From Lysobacterales bacterium (lineage in GTDB: Bacteria; Pseudomonadota; Gammaproteobacteria; Xanthomonadales; Ahniellaceae): DNA of 64,000 nt. The position numbers and the translations under genes are program-made. Shown here in pieces: positions 1-11,200 of this stretch. Where the stretch lies: positions 56,540 through 120,539 of the forward strand of contig JACPFU010000006.1 in the NCBI GenBank assembly GCA_016182785.1, in the 5' to 3' direction. The notes under the pieces were generated by a model. The model made no database searches, was not told the origin of the DNA, and saw nothing but the letters and a program-made list of their open reading frames with translations. Each line of letters starts with the position of its first letter. Position 1 is the stretch's first letter.

Positions 1-1158
1 GCCGACCAGATTTCCGACGCGGTGCTGGACGCGATCCTGGCGCAGGACAAGCGCGCCCGTGTTGCCTGCGAAACGATGGTGAAGACCGGCGCCGCGATCG
101 TCGCCGGCGAGATCACCACCGACGCCTGGGTCGACATCGAAGCGCTGGCGCGCAAGGTCATCAACGACATCGGCTACAACACCTCGAAGGTCGGCTTCGA
201 CGGCCACACCTGCGCGATCATCAACATGATCGGCAAGCAGTCGCCCGACATCAACCAGGGCGTCGACCGCAAGAAGCCGGAAGAACAGGGCGCGGGCGAC
301 CAGGGCCTGATGTTCGGCTACGCCTGCAACGAGGCCCCGGAATACATGCCGGCGCCGATCTACTACTCGCACCGTCTGGTCGAGCAGCAGGCGAAAGTGC
401 GCAAGAAGAAGAACTCGCCGCTGCCGTGGCTGCGCCCGGATGCGAAGTCGCAGGTCACGCTGCGCTATGACGGCAACAAGATCGCCGGCATCGACGCCGT
501 CGTGCTCTCCACGCAGCACGATGAGGACGTCAAGCAGAAGCACCTGGTCGAAGCGGTGATGGAAGAGATCATCAAACCGGTGCTGCCGGGCAAGCTGATC
601 GACAAGAAGACCAAGTTCCACATCAACCCGACCGGCAAGTTCGTGATCGGCGGCCCGGTCGGCGACTGCGGCCTGACCGGCCGCAAGATCATCGTCGACA
701 GCTACGGCGGCATGGCCCGCCACGGCGGCGGCGCGTTCTCGGGCAAGGATCCGTCGAAGGTCGACCGCTCGGCGGCCTATGCCGCACGCTACGTCGCGAA
801 GAACCTGGTCGCCGCCGGCCTCGCCGACAAGTGCGAAGTGCAGGTCAGCTACGCGATCGGCGTGGCCGAACCGACCTCGATCTCGGTCACGACGTTTGGC
901 ACCGGCAAGATCAGCGACGACAAGATCGAGAAGCTGATCCGCGCGCATTTCGACCTGCGCCCGTACGGCATCATCCAGATGCTGGATCTGATCCACCCGG
1001 TCTACCAGGCCACCGCGAGCTACGGCCACTTCGGCCGCAAGCCCTACGAGCACGAGTACACCGACAAGAACGGCAAGAAGGTCAAGGCCACCGCGTTCTC
1101 GTGGGAGAAGACCGACCGCGCCGAAGCCCTGCGCAAGGCCGCCGGCCTCAAGGCCTGA
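1..1158 (+). CDS. metK: S-adenosylmethionine synthase, 5'-partial
   Basis: Makes S-adenosylmethionine from methionine and ATP in the cytoplasm. The reading frame is open from the first base ([13 protein letters not shown]), so the start codon and roughly 20 residues, including the GHPDK motif, lie outside the window. The hallmark [15 protein letters not shown] and the phosphate-binding [19 protein letters not shown] are both intact. The 385 visible residues plus the missing part give about 405, as expected for the xanthomonad form. It belongs functionally with ahcY and metF further along the window. The stop is followed by a REP pair and a hairpin terminator. Confidence 0.97.
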   Translation, partial: ADQISDAVLDAILAQDKRARVACETMVKTGAAIVAGEITTDAWVDIEALARKVINDIGYNTSKVGFDGHTCAIINMIGKQSPDINQGVDRKKPEEQGAGDQGLMFGYACNEAPEYMPAPIYYSHRLVEQQAKVRKKKNSPLPWLRPDAKSQVTLRYDGNKIAGIDAVVLSTQHDEDVKQKHLVEAVMEEIIKPVLPGKLIDKKTKFHINPTGKFVIGGPVGDCGLTGRKIIVDSYGGMARHGGGAFSGKDPSKVDRSAAYAARYVAKNLVAAGLADKCEVQVSYAIGVAEPTSISVTTFGTGKISDDKIEKLIRAHFDLRPYGIIQMLDLIHPVYQATASYGHFGRKPYEHEYTDKNGKKVKATAFSWEKTDRAEALRKAAGLKA

Positions 1159-1187
1159 AAACCCCCGGTGGAAGCGGCTGTCAGTCA

Positions 1188-1266
1188 TCGCGGCTTGGAA
1201 GCCGCTCCCACTGTCGCCCTTCAAGCGTTGTTCGGAGAAATAGTGGGAGCGGCTTCCAAGCCGCGA
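1188..1266. repeat. Inverted REP pair (BIME-like)
   Basis: Two 24-base arms, 1188-1211 and 1243-1266, are exact reverse complements of each other, with 31 bases between them. Each arm is itself a small hairpin: AGCGGCTT, then CC, then AAGCCGC. This is the usual form of REP elements in pseudomonads and xanthomonads. A degraded third copy (GGTGGAAGCGGCTG) starts near 1167. No RAYT transposase is visible in the window. Confidence 0.75.
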
Positions 1267-1279
1267 TTGCCTGCAACAG

Positions 1280-1310
1280 ACGGCCCGCGCGAGCGGGCCG
1301 TTCTGGTATT
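1280..1310 (+). terminator. Hairpin terminator downstream of metK
   Basis: The 9-bp stem ACGGCCCGC/GCGGGCCGT (1280-1288 with 1293-1301) has a 4-base loop and is followed by a weak T-containing tail (TTCTGGTATT). It sits 45 bases before the next gene, so it probably separates metK from the exported-protein cluster. Confidence 0.6.
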
Positions 1311-1355
1311 GAAGAGCCCACCGCACGGCGCGACCACAGACAAGGAAATCCGTCG

Positions 1356-4300
1356 ATGAAGCGCGTCCTGCTCGCCACCCTGCTCGCCCTTGCCACCAAC
1401 GCGGGCAGCGCGCAGACCTTCGATCGGCCGCATCACGCGTCGGCGTCCTCCACCAGCGACAACCAAGGCAGCGAGGCCGGTGCCACCACGCCCTACCTGC
1501 AGCAGCACTGGAGCGTCGCGGGCGAAGCCTCGACCGGCGGCGGGCTCCTGCCCCAGTGGGTGGACGTGACCGCTGACGGATTCGCCGTGGGCTTCATCGA
1601 CTACCTCAACTACAACTCGATTCGGGTGAGCACCGACGCTGATCTCTCGGTCGTCGCCACCTCGCAGCCGCCCAGCGGGGACGCGCCGACCTGTCGAACG
1701 GAGATCGATGCGGAGCCGCTGCCCGGACCCATTCCGGGCGCCAGCAATCAGGTGTTGTGCCGGAACATCAGCAGCGATTCGAATGGCACCAGCTTCTTCG
1801 TCGAAGGCGATCTGGACGAAATCGTCGGCCAATCCCTGGATGGGTGGCGCCACGTGCGCGCACTCGGCTTCGATGCGCGCCCCTGGGTCGCCGTGTCCGC
1901 AGCGCGAAGTGCGGGCGGAGCCGTGTTCGCCGTTCCCGCGGATGCGGGCGAACTGCGGCTGCTCGGCGTCGATGCGCGCTTGCGCGTGTTGTGGCAGCGC
2001 GACCTCGGCGAATTCCCGGACGGCGCCGTTGTCCGGCTGGCCCAGCAGGGCCCGGACATCGTGCTGCTGCGCCAGATCGACGCGCAACTGCTGATCGACG
2101 GCGTGGCGCAAGACGACGGCGCACTGACACCAAAAGCCAGCCTGACACTGGCGCCCGACCGCAGGCTCGAGAGAGCAACGCTGGATGCATCGGGCAATGT
2201 GTTCGTTCGGTTGACCAACACCGGAATCGGTGAGGGCCCGAGCGAATTGCTGCGCGTCGACGCCACCGGATCGATCAGCCTGCGCGCGGAGATGTACTGC
2301 GACATGGGCCTGACCAGCGACCAGCCGATCGCGTCGCCACTGTGCGAGCCCGTCAGCCGCGGACCATTCACGCACTGGCTTGCTTACGATGCGGGCATCA
2401 CGAGGCTGTACAAGGCCGCCGGAAGCGACGACGCCATCGAGCGCTGGGCGTCCGGCGACTTCGTGAGGTCGATGGCCTTGTCCGACAACGGCTCCAGCCT
2501 GCTCCTGGTCGAAGACGGCAGCGGTGGTCTCGCCAGCACACAACGCCTGGTCCTGGTCGAAGCGACACCCGATCAAGTCCACGACCCGGCCTCCGTCACT
2601 CCGCTCCCCGAATCCGCCAATGCGCCAACGCCGGTCCTGCTCGACGACGGCCTGCTGGTCGAGGACCTGCAGGATCAGACCGGCGTGCTGTTGCGGCGCT
2701 TCGATGCGGACGGACAACTGCTGTGGCGTCAACCGCTGGGCGCGAATCGCAAGCTCGGTGACGTCAGCGGCACACAGGCCTGCGTGTCGAACGGCCACTG
2801 GACCCCGCTCGGCACACCCGTGCAAGCGACCGTCGAATGCTATCGACTGGACAACGGCGCGCCGACTCTCGGCGCGGTCATCGCGGACGTGCAACTCAGC
2901 TCCGAAGACCTGCTGGCGACCGAACAACCGGGACGGGCGCTGACGCTGGTGAGGCCGAACGGCGGCGCCAGCGGCATCCGGCTGGTGGAACTGCGCGCGG
3001 ACACCGCTCCGCGCACGCTGGCCGAAGGCTATCGTTCGCCGTTGGCGGTACTCGACCACCATGACCAACTGGTGGTGTTCGACCGCCGTCAGGGTGAACC
3101 GATACGGCTCGACCGCTTCGATGCGGACGGCAACAACGTCGCCAGCCTCAGCTTGCCGGCAGCGGTGGTCAGCCTGCACAGCGCGATGTTCGACCCGCTC
3201 GATCGACTGTGGATCAGCTTCACGGGAAGCGAACCACAGTCCACGCTGCTGGCACGAATCAACGCCCAAGGCGCCTTCGCCGATGGCGCACCAGCGCAAG
3301 TCTTCGGCCAGCGGATCATGGACATCGCCACGTCCGGCGATGGCGTCATCGTGCGCATGAATCGCAGTGAGTACCCGGTTCCAAGCGACATGCCCAACTC
3401 CGCACTGCAGTCCATCGATACCCAGGGACGGCTGCGCTGGCAATACGCCACGGGACCCGCGATGTCGACCCTGCTCGATACGCGCGTCGAAGCCGACCGC
3501 ATCCGTGCGCTCGAGTTCGTTCACTTCGCAGCGCAGCAATGGCGCCTGATCGAGTTCGACCCATCCAGCGGCAACGTTCGCAACGCATGGGCGCTGCCTG
3601 GGCCGGACGAAATCAATGACGGAATGACGCAAGCGCAGCTGCGCGATGCCGATACCGCCGTGTTCGCAGGCCGCACTGCGGATCAACGCGTACTGGTCGG
3701 AGATATTGGCCTGGCCGCATCGGCCGCGATCGCCGAAGCCGCTCCCGCCCTCACGGGCGTGTGGATGATCCCGGGCCTGGGTGGCCAAGGTTTCGTGTTC
3801 GAGCACAACGCCGCTGCCGGCGTGCTCTCGGCGGCGTGGTACTCGCACGATGGTGCCGAAGCCTGTTGCGACTACGCGCATTCGGCCCTGCGCTGGAATA
3901 CGCTCGCCGGCCAGATCGTCCAAGGCGACAGCATGACCCAGACACTCTCGATCTACGAGAACCACGGTGGGGTCTTCGATGACGCCCCTGCCACCACGGC
4001 GATCGCCGTTGGCCAGGCCATGGTCAGCATGGTCGATTGCGACCACGCGACGCTCAGCTACCGCTTCGACGACGGGCGCGTGGTGCCGCGCACGGTCGCG
4101 CTGCTGCGTGCTTCACCGCGCACCAGCACCTGCAGCCTGCGCATTCCCGGCACGCCGGGCACCACAACGACGCCACCCGCCTACACCCCGACGTCCGATC
4201 TCGGCGGTGTGTGGTTCGAGCCACGCACCTCGGGCCAGGGCCTGCACATCGCGATCTATCCACCCGGCAGCGCGGGCGCGACCGAAACCGTCGGGCTCGG

Positions 4301-4607
4301 CTGGTTCACCTACGACCCGGCCGGCGCGGCCGACGAGAGCACGCAGCAGCATTGGTTCACCGCCTCCGGCAGCTTCGACGACGCCAGCGAGCAGCGCGCC
4401 GCACTGACGATCTACCGCACCACCGGCGGCGATCGCGACACGACCGCGACGCAGAACACGCACCGCGTCGGCGAAGCCACGCTGGAACGCATCGACTGCG
4501 ACTCGGCAACGCTCAGCTACCGCTTCGACGACACCCTCATCGCCAACAGCTTCGCGCTGGGCACCCGCGCCATCCCGCTGCAACGGCTCGGCGGCTGTCG
4601 CCCCTGA
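1356..4607 (+). CDS. Exported propeller-like protein with two C-terminal GQG domains (paralogue 1 of 3)
   Basis: Function unknown. The 1,083-residue protein starts with a Sec signal peptide (MKRVLLATLLALATNAGSAQ), and AAGGAA precedes the ATG. Residues about 100-780 carry repeated D-x-x-G-x-L-x-W segments (FDADGQLLWRQ, IDTQGRLRWQY), suggesting a beta-propeller. Two related domains follow, at about 797-925 and 947-1083. Each contains L-x-G-x-W, a GQG turn, an L-[ST]-I-Y strand and a DCD.ATLSYRFDD strand, so they look like an internal duplication. Several cysteines fit an oxidising compartment. It heads a tandem array with 4770-8120 and 8282-11542. An adhesin or surface-binding role is possible but not shown. 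Confidence 0.85.
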   Translation: MKRVLLATLLALATNAGSAQTFDRPHHASASSTSDNQGSEAGATTPYLQQHWSVAGEASTGGGLLPQWVDVTADGFAVGFIDYLNYNSIRVSTDADLSVVATSQPPSGDAPTCRTEIDAEPLPGPIPGASNQVLCRNISSDSNGTSFFVEGDLDEIVGQSLDGWRHVRALGFDARPWVAVSAARSAGGAVFAVPADAGELRLLGVDARLRVLWQRDLGEFPDGAVVRLAQQGPDIVLLRQIDAQLLIDGVAQDDGALTPKASLTLAPDRRLERATLDASGNVFVRLTNTGIGEGPSELLRVDATGSISLRAEMYCDMGLTSDQPIASPLCEPVSRGPFTHWLAYDAGITRLYKAAGSDDAIERWASGDFVRSMALSDNGSSLLLVEDGSGGLASTQRLVLVEATPDQVHDPASVTPLPESANAPTPVLLDDGLLVEDLQDQTGVLLRRFDADGQLLWRQPLGANRKLGDVSGTQACVSNGHWTPLGTPVQATVECYRLDNGAPTLGAVIADVQLSSEDLLATEQPGRALTLVRPNGGASGIRLVELRADTAPRTLAEGYRSPLAVLDHHDQLVVFDRRQGEPIRLDRFDADGNNVASLSLPAAVVSLHSAMFDPLDRLWISFTGSEPQSTLLARINAQGAFADGAPAQVFGQRIMDIATSGDGVIVRMNRSEYPVPSDMPNSALQSIDTQGRLRWQYATGPAMSTLLDTRVEADRIRALEFVHFAAQQWRLIEFDPSSGNVRNAWALPGPDEINDGMTQAQLRDADTAVFAGRTADQRVLVGDIGLAASAAIAEAAPALTGVWMIPGLGGQGFVFEHNAAAGVLSAAWYSHDGAEACCDYAHSALRWNTLAGQIVQGDSMTQTLSIYENHGGVFDDAPATTAIAVGQAMVSMVDCDHATLSYRFDDGRVVPRTVALLRASPRTSTCSLRIPGTPGTTTTPPAYTPTSDLGGVWFEPRTSGQGLHIAIYPPGSAGATETVGLGWFTYDPAGAADESTQQHWFTASGSFDDASEQRAALTIYRTTGGDRDTTATQNTHRVGEATLERIDCDSATLSYRFDDTLIANSFALGTRAIPLQRLGGCRP

Positions 4608-4694
4608 GCGGGGGATGCTTTCGGCTCGCCAGTCTCGGTCCGGAATCGCGTGCATCCGATCCGCCCGTGACTGCCGCGGCCGTCGCGCGCCCAT
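4212..4694 (+). repeat. Long direct repeat, copy 1 (gene 3' end plus spacer)
   Basis: About 480 bases covering the last domain of the first exported protein and the start of the spacer are nearly identical to 7725-8206. I count around eight substitutions in the coding part and a one-base indel (GCGGGGGATG against GCGGGGATG) after the stop. Similarity continues more loosely into the next signal-peptide region. Confidence 0.9.
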
Positions 4695-4769
4695 TGCACC
4701 GCCAGCTGCTGGGGGAACGCGTCTGCAACCCCGTCGTGAAAAACACTCCACCACGAGCTCCGCATCCAG

Positions 4770-7700
4770 ATGGCGATCCGCCCGAACTTGCGCTTTGAAC
4801 CTGTCGACGCCCCAACGCCAACAGCACGCATCATTTCGACCGGTTTCTGCTGCGCCGTGCTGCTGGCGGTTTCGATGCTGGGCAGGGCGCAGGGGTTCGA
4901 TGCGTCGACCATGGCGCAGGCCTGGGCTCCGACCGCCTCGTCCTATTGGCACCCGCGTGCGCTGGTCGATGGGCTGAGCGAAGCCGGCACCTTCGATCCG
5001 GTGCAAGTGCTGCGTGATGGTGGCGGCTACGTGCTCGTCGATCGCGACCGCCGTGTCTACGCCGACGCAAACCTGACGCCGCTGCGGCAGGCGCGCAACC
5101 ACCTTCCGGTGAGTTCCTGGCAACGCATCGCGCTGCTGCCGAACGATGCGATGGTGTCCTTGAATCAGCCGCCTGATCCCTACTGCGATCTCTATGCGGG
5201 CACGGCACATGGCGAGCAGACGTGGTCCGCGCATTTCATCGAGGCGGGTTGCGAAGCCGCGAGCTTCGACCGCTTCGGCACCCTGTTCGCAACGGACTAT
5301 TTTGGAACCCGCGCAGTAGCCGCCGACGGGCGGGCGGTTCTTCTCGATCCGACGAGTGGAGATGCATTTCCGGGCGACTGGACGCATGCCGCGCCCGCGG
5401 GTGGCGCCTACGTCTACATCGACCACGGCGAGGAACCGTCGCAAATCTCCGCCTACGGTCCAACGCTGGACCTGCGCTGGCGCAAATCACTGCAGAGTCT
5501 TCCCCGACACGGGAATTACGCCCACTGGGCCTCTGCACCCGGGCATCTGGTGCTCGTCGCCGGAAACTCGGAGACCTTGACGGCATTGCGCATCGATCCG
5601 GAAACCGGCGATGCGGCCGCGATCCCCGCAAGTCAGGGAAACTTGGGAAGCTACCTCGTGGCCATTGCCATGGATGACGATGGACGGGTGACCGCGTTGG
5701 CCGGGGACGCTGCCGGCAATCTGCGCTTGCAGCGATTCGACACCGATGACACGGTGCAAACGCTGCGCTCGGGACGCGACCTCGATTGCGCGTATTTCCA
5801 ATTCACGATGTACGGCTGCGCGCTGACCAGCGTCGGCGAACACACCTATTGGGTCGAACACGACGACGACGGCCGCGCGCGGTTGTACCGCGTGACGGGC
5901 AACGGCGAGCCGCAGCTTGCTTGGCAGAGCCAACAACCGGTCGGGAACATCGCGTTCGGCGCCGATGGCAGCATCGTCGTGATCACCGGCGATGCCACCG
6001 GCCGATACAGCAGCTTCGATCACGCGCCGAACCGCCAGATCATTCGCATCGGCACAGCGCCAACCGGTGGCATCACCACGCATTCACCGCTGGCCCTCGC
6101 CGGCGGCGTCGAACCGGTCTACGCCCAGTACCTGCATCTCGAAGGCGGCGATGTGCTGGAAGTGGCGCAGGGCCATGTCGACTATTCGCTCCTCGCGACC
6201 TCGCGGCTGCGGCCGTGGTCGATTCGCCGCATTGACGCCGACGGCCAGGTGTTGTGGCAGAGGTCCTACACCGATGACGGCTACTACTTCGAATTCGGCA
6301 CCAGCGCCACCCAGGTTTGCGCGCGCGTGCATGGCACCGTAGCGGAACCGAATGATGCAGGCGGTCGCTTGCGTTGTCTCGCGGTAGCGGACGGCGCACT
6401 GGTGATGGACCGCACCATCGAAGGCACGATCGTGCCCAACTTGCCGACCATCGTCACCGGCACGCCAGGCAAGCTGTTTCTGAACCAGCGTGCCAACGCC
6501 GCCGGCAGTACACCCGAACTGGCGAAGCTGATGTTGCTGGAAGGCGACACCCCATCACGCGAGATGGTGGTCACCGACCTCGACGCCACGCATGGCCTCG
6601 GCGCCGACGGCCGTCTGGCCCTGGCCTACGGAGCCGAGGGAGCGAAGCAACTGTTGCTGGTCGATGCCAGCGGCAACCCCGGCGCGGCGCAAGCGCTGCC
6701 AACCTCGATCCAGCGTGTGCATAGCCTCGCATTCGGGGCCGAAGGCGACTTGTGGATGAACTTCGCCCACCACAACGAGGCCGGCCCGCGTATCGCGCGG
6801 ATCGGAAACGACGCGCAGTTCATCGACGCATTCCATCCCGCAGTGATGGGCACGCGCGTCGAGCAGGTGGTCGCCACACCCCACGGCCGTCTGATCCGGA
6901 TGGGTACGCGAGGCATGGATTTCTCGGGCGATCCAGCCCCGACCAGTGCACTGCTGGTGAGCGACGAGGGCGCGCTGCGCTGGCAGCACGCGGCCAGTGC
7001 GCAGGAACGCATCGATGCCATGGTCCTGGCCGGCGAGCGCCTGCAGTTGCTGGTGCGGAGCAACACGACCGCCTATCTCGATGAACTCGATCTCGCCAGT
7101 GGCCTGACCATTCGACGTATCGACCTGCCCCTGCCCACCACTCGCGATCGATACGGCAGCAGCGTGTTTCCGACCGTAGCGCTGGATGCGCTCGACCACG
7201 TATCGACCGTGCACCGCAAGCCGGGGCGCGTCGTGCTGGGGGACGCCGGCATCGCGGCGCCAATGGATTTGACCAGCCTCGGTCCCGCCCTGACCGGAGC
7301 CTGGCAACTTGACGATCTTGGCGGCCAGGGGCTGGTGCTCGACTATCACGCCGCGAGTCGAACCCTGTCCGCTGCCTGGTTCACGCACGATGGCCAGCCC
7401 TACCCGAGACACGAAAACCTGCGCTGGAACACGTTGGTCGGCAACGTCGCGTCCCCTACCACGTCGGTGCCGATGACCATCCACGAAAACCACGGCGGCG
7501 CCTTCGACGCCGAACCGGTGACCACGTCCGTGGTCGTCGGCAGCGCAACGCTGACCGTATCCAGTTGCGACCACGCCACGCTGCGTTACGCATTCAGCGA
7601 TGCGCGCGTGCCGCCTCGCACGGTGGCATTGACGCGTGCATCGCCGCGCACGCAGACGTGCGCGACGCAGGACGGTATCGTGATGCCTGCAACCTACACG

Positions 7701-8120
7701 CCGCGCTCCGATCTCGGCGGAGCTTGGTTCGAGCCACGCACCTCGGGCCAGGGCCTGCACATCGCGATCTATCCACCCGGCAGCGCGGGCGCGACCGAAA
7801 CCGTCGGGCTCGGCTGGTTCACCTACGACCCGGCCGGCGCAGCCGACGAGAGCACGCAGCAGCATTGGTTCACCGCCTCCGGCAGCTTCGACGACGCCAG
7901 CGAGCAGCGCGCCGCACTGACGCTCTACCGCACCACCGGCGGCGATCGCGACACGACCGCGACGCAGAACACGCACCGCGTCGGCGAAGCCACGCTGGAG
8001 CGCATCGACTGCGACTCGGCAACACTCAGCTACCGCTTCGACGACACCCTCATCGCCAACAGCTTCGCGCTGCGCACGCGCGCCATCCCGCTGCAACGGC
8101 TCGGCGGTTGTCGCCCCTGA
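4770..8120 (+). CDS. Exported propeller-like protein with two C-terminal GQG domains (paralogue 2 of 3)
   Basis: Function unknown; 1,116 residues. The N-terminus has a charged, proline-containing leader (FEPVDAP) before a hydrophobic core at about residues 25-40 (FCCAVLLAVSMLGRAQG), an unusually long signal peptide. The third paralogue has the same leader. The body carries propeller-like strands such as IRRIDADGQVLWQR and LLVSDEGALRWQHA. Domain A starts near residue 839 (ALTGAWQLDDLGGQG). Domain B, from about 980, is almost identical to that of the first protein because the DNA lies in the long direct repeat, whereas the propeller parts have diverged. The spacer from the previous gene is 162 bases with no clear terminator. 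Confidence 0.85.
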   Translation: MAIRPNLRFEPVDAPTPTARIISTGFCCAVLLAVSMLGRAQGFDASTMAQAWAPTASSYWHPRALVDGLSEAGTFDPVQVLRDGGGYVLVDRDRRVYADANLTPLRQARNHLPVSSWQRIALLPNDAMVSLNQPPDPYCDLYAGTAHGEQTWSAHFIEAGCEAASFDRFGTLFATDYFGTRAVAADGRAVLLDPTSGDAFPGDWTHAAPAGGAYVYIDHGEEPSQISAYGPTLDLRWRKSLQSLPRHGNYAHWASAPGHLVLVAGNSETLTALRIDPETGDAAAIPASQGNLGSYLVAIAMDDDGRVTALAGDAAGNLRLQRFDTDDTVQTLRSGRDLDCAYFQFTMYGCALTSVGEHTYWVEHDDDGRARLYRVTGNGEPQLAWQSQQPVGNIAFGADGSIVVITGDATGRYSSFDHAPNRQIIRIGTAPTGGITTHSPLALAGGVEPVYAQYLHLEGGDVLEVAQGHVDYSLLATSRLRPWSIRRIDADGQVLWQRSYTDDGYYFEFGTSATQVCARVHGTVAEPNDAGGRLRCLAVADGALVMDRTIEGTIVPNLPTIVTGTPGKLFLNQRANAAGSTPELAKLMLLEGDTPSREMVVTDLDATHGLGADGRLALAYGAEGAKQLLLVDASGNPGAAQALPTSIQRVHSLAFGAEGDLWMNFAHHNEAGPRIARIGNDAQFIDAFHPAVMGTRVEQVVATPHGRLIRMGTRGMDFSGDPAPTSALLVSDEGALRWQHAASAQERIDAMVLAGERLQLLVRSNTTAYLDELDLASGLTIRRIDLPLPTTRDRYGSSVFPTVALDALDHVSTVHRKPGRVVLGDAGIAAPMDLTSLGPALTGAWQLDDLGGQGLVLDYHAASRTLSAAWFTHDGQPYPRHENLRWNTLVGNVASPTTSVPMTIHENHGGAFDAEPVTTSVVVGSATLTVSSCDHATLRYAFSDARVPPRTVALTRASPRTQTCATQDGIVMPATYTPRSDLGGAWFEPRTSGQGLHIAIYPPGSAGATETVGLGWFTYDPAGAADESTQQHWFTASGSFDDASEQRAALTLYRTTGGDRDTTATQNTHRVGEATLERIDCDSATLSYRFDDTLIANSFALRTRAIPLQRLGGCRP

Positions 8121-8206
8121 GCGGGGATGCTTTCGGCTCGCCAGTCTCGGTCCGGAATCGCGTGCATCCGATCCGCCCGTGACTGCCGCGGCCGTCGCGC
8201 GCCCAT
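7725..8206 (+). repeat. Long direct repeat, copy 2
   Basis: Near-identical partner of 4212-4694, offset by 3,513 bases. It covers the last domain of the second exported protein and the first part of the following spacer. It is a good substrate for recombination that would delete or duplicate one gene of the array. Confidence 0.9.
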
Positions 8207-8281
8207 CGCATCATCCGCTGCTGGGGGAAGGCGCCGGCAACTGCGTCGTGAAAAGCACACCACGACGAGCTCCGCACCTGT

Positions 8282-11200
8282 ATGACGATCCCCCCGCCCC
8301 GTTGCTTTGAACCTGTCGACGCTCCCCCGCCAACAGCACGCATCGTTTCATCCGGTTTGTGCTGCGCCGTGTTGCTGGCGGCTGCAACGCTGGCCAGGGC
8401 ACATGAGTTCGACACATGGACACTGGCGCATACGGGGACGGGGGTTCCGGTCGCCGAATTGAACCAGGCGATCGCGCTCGACAATGGCGACATCGTGCTG
8501 CACGAAAGCAGCGCGCAGCACATTTCTCGATATTCGCGCTTCGATGCGAGTGGCCGCATCCAGGGCGCCACCTCGTTTCGGGATGAACGTTTCGTGCTCG
8601 GGACCAGCAACGCGAACGGTCTGGTCAGCGCCGTCTGCAACTCAAGAGACATCAGCGAGCATTCCGCCGACGGCCAACTGCGCTGGCGCTTCGTGCCCAC
8701 GGCCTGGCGTCTCGACTGCGACTGGATCGAACCCCAGTGGCAAACCGGTATCGACCGCGACGGACGCCTCTGGGTCGGGCGACACAGGACCGCCGGCACG
8801 GTCCACGCCGAATCCGGCCAGGTCGGGCATCTCGACTTCGCCCAGACCGTCGCGGCCGACACCACCGAGCTGCGCCTGTTTGCCTGGCCAAGCCGCAGCG
8901 GCGCAGTGTTGGCCGCGGGCAGCGCGTCGGCGCCGCAGTTCGCGGCGATCGACGCAACTGGCAGCGTGCTCTGGCGCCATCAGCTGCCTGCTCCCAGCGC
9001 GACCAATGCCGAATGGGAGCTCCGGCATGAACTTTTTGCGACCAGCAATCGATCTGGCGCAGTCGCACTCACCGACTTCGTCGGGCAGTGGTACGACAAC
9101 GATATCATGAGTTACTCCTTCGAAACGCTTGGCGTTCACATCGCCGTGCTCGACTCGTCCGGCCGTTTGATCTGGCGCCGCGATGCCAACGAAGATAGCT
9201 GGACATGGCCTGTCGCCCAGCACCTGTTCGACGACGGCACGCTGGCCGTGATGACCCTACCTGGCCTGCGCATGCGTCTGTTCGCAGCCGATGGCAGCTT
9301 GCTCACGGATCACACCGACGGAGAGATGAGCTGGGGCGGGTGCCACTTCGTCGCGCCGCGCGGCCGCCACTGGGCGATCTGCACTGACTACTTTCGGCTG
9401 AACAAAGCGATCTCGCTCGATGGCGGCAGCAGTCGTGTTCTGACATCGATTGGGATCGAGCATCTCGTTCGCCGAACCGATGGCTCTGCGCTCATCTTCG
9501 AGAAATCAACACCGCCATTCACTGCCGAGGTCTTCGACGGGTCGAACGCATCGACAATGATCGATTTCACCAACCCGAATGGAATGGGCGACTCCCTTGC
9601 GTCACCGATGGCCAATCGCGCTCTGGCAAACGGCGACCAGCTGCTGCTGTTGCTTGATGGGCTCAGCCGCGTCAACCGCGCCGGTGACGTGCTCTGGACC
9701 CGACCGCTGCCCAATACCTACGGCACAAACGTGCGCGGGGGCCTGATCGCCGGGGACCAGCCGCAATTGCTGCTGGTTGCAGACCAAGTCTGCCTCGTCC
9801 GCAGCGACCCGCAACGGCGCGTGCTCTGTTACCAACAAGACACCGGCAACCAGTCGCTGTCGCGCCTGTTGAGCGGCACGGCGACCGAGAAGGTCTGGGT
9901 GATCGCTCGCAACGGTGCACTGGAACTATTGTTTCGCGATGCTTGGTCGCATGTGCAGCATTGGTTGCTGAGCCTGGGTGGCGAATTGCTGATGAGCCGC
10001 GACCTCGGTGCCGGCACGACGGTTTGGCTCGATGCCGACGGCGCTTTGGCACAACGCCAGCAGGACGGTGCCTTGATCACATCGGACCTCGAAGCCGCAG
10101 CGCCGGTGGTGCACCCCTTGCCCGCGGACTCACCATTGCGCACCGAACAGATCGTCAACCGCATCGACCGTAGCACCTGGTTGTCACTCGGCTCCCCGGC
10201 TACGTCGGGTGCCACTTCCGTGCAGGTACGCGTCCATGACGCGAGCTTCAGGCAGATCTGGTTGCGCGACTTCCCCGTCGCGCCCGGCGCGCTGACGCTG
10301 GTGTCGACCGACGCCGAGTACGTCAAGTTGATGCTGCGAGATTCCACCGGTGCCCGCCAGATGCAGTTCCTGAGCGCGACGACCGGAGAGCCTGTCGCTC
10401 CCGCCCTCGCGATGCCGAATTTGGGCGTCATGCTGCGCGGTCCCGCGGGCGCCTTCGGCATGATGTACGGGGACCGGGGAACGATCGTCTGGCGCACCTG
10501 GGACGCACTCGGTCGCGAACTGGGGGCTCATGCTTGGCGGTGCCCGAAAGACTGCGGATCGGGCGCCGCGACCACCGACGGCGGGCGACTCTATGGGTTC
10601 ACCAGTGGACTCAACGGAACGTCCGCGTTGACGCTCGAAGACGCCTTCGCGCCACGCCGCGCACCACACGGCGACGACGGCGCGATTGCCGGTGTGTTCA
10701 CCGCCGCGAACGAGACCAATCGCGGTTATGTGATCGACTGGCTGCCGTCATCGCGCACGCTGTTCGTCGCACGCTTCGCCGGTGACACCTCGAATGCGAC
10801 GCGACGCGAGCTGCTCGATTGGGAGACGATGCAGGGCACGGTGTCCGCTGGCGCGAGCGAAATCACCCTGTCGCGATATCGCACTGCCGACGGTCGCTTC
10901 GCCGCAGCGGACGATGCAACGACCACGCACGTTGGCAGTGCAACCTTCCGCTTCGACGGCTGCGACGCCGCCGAGTTGGTGCTCACCGACACCTCCGGTG
11001 CACAGCCCGTCACGGAAGTCGTGCAGCTGCTTCGCAGCGGTCCGCGCATGGTGCCCTGTGCCCTGCTCGATGGCACCCAGATCGCGGCACAGGCGACGCG
11101 GCCGGCACGCGGCGGTTTCGACACGCGCCAGTCCGGCGCCTGGGTCGCCGCCGGCGCCAGCGACCAAGGCCTGCTCGCAGCCGTGTTGCCCGCGACCGCC

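Noticed and set aside
1221..4046. A long minus-strand frame opposite the first exported protein
   Set aside because: No start context or motif; the plus-strand protein has a signal peptide and homologues next door.
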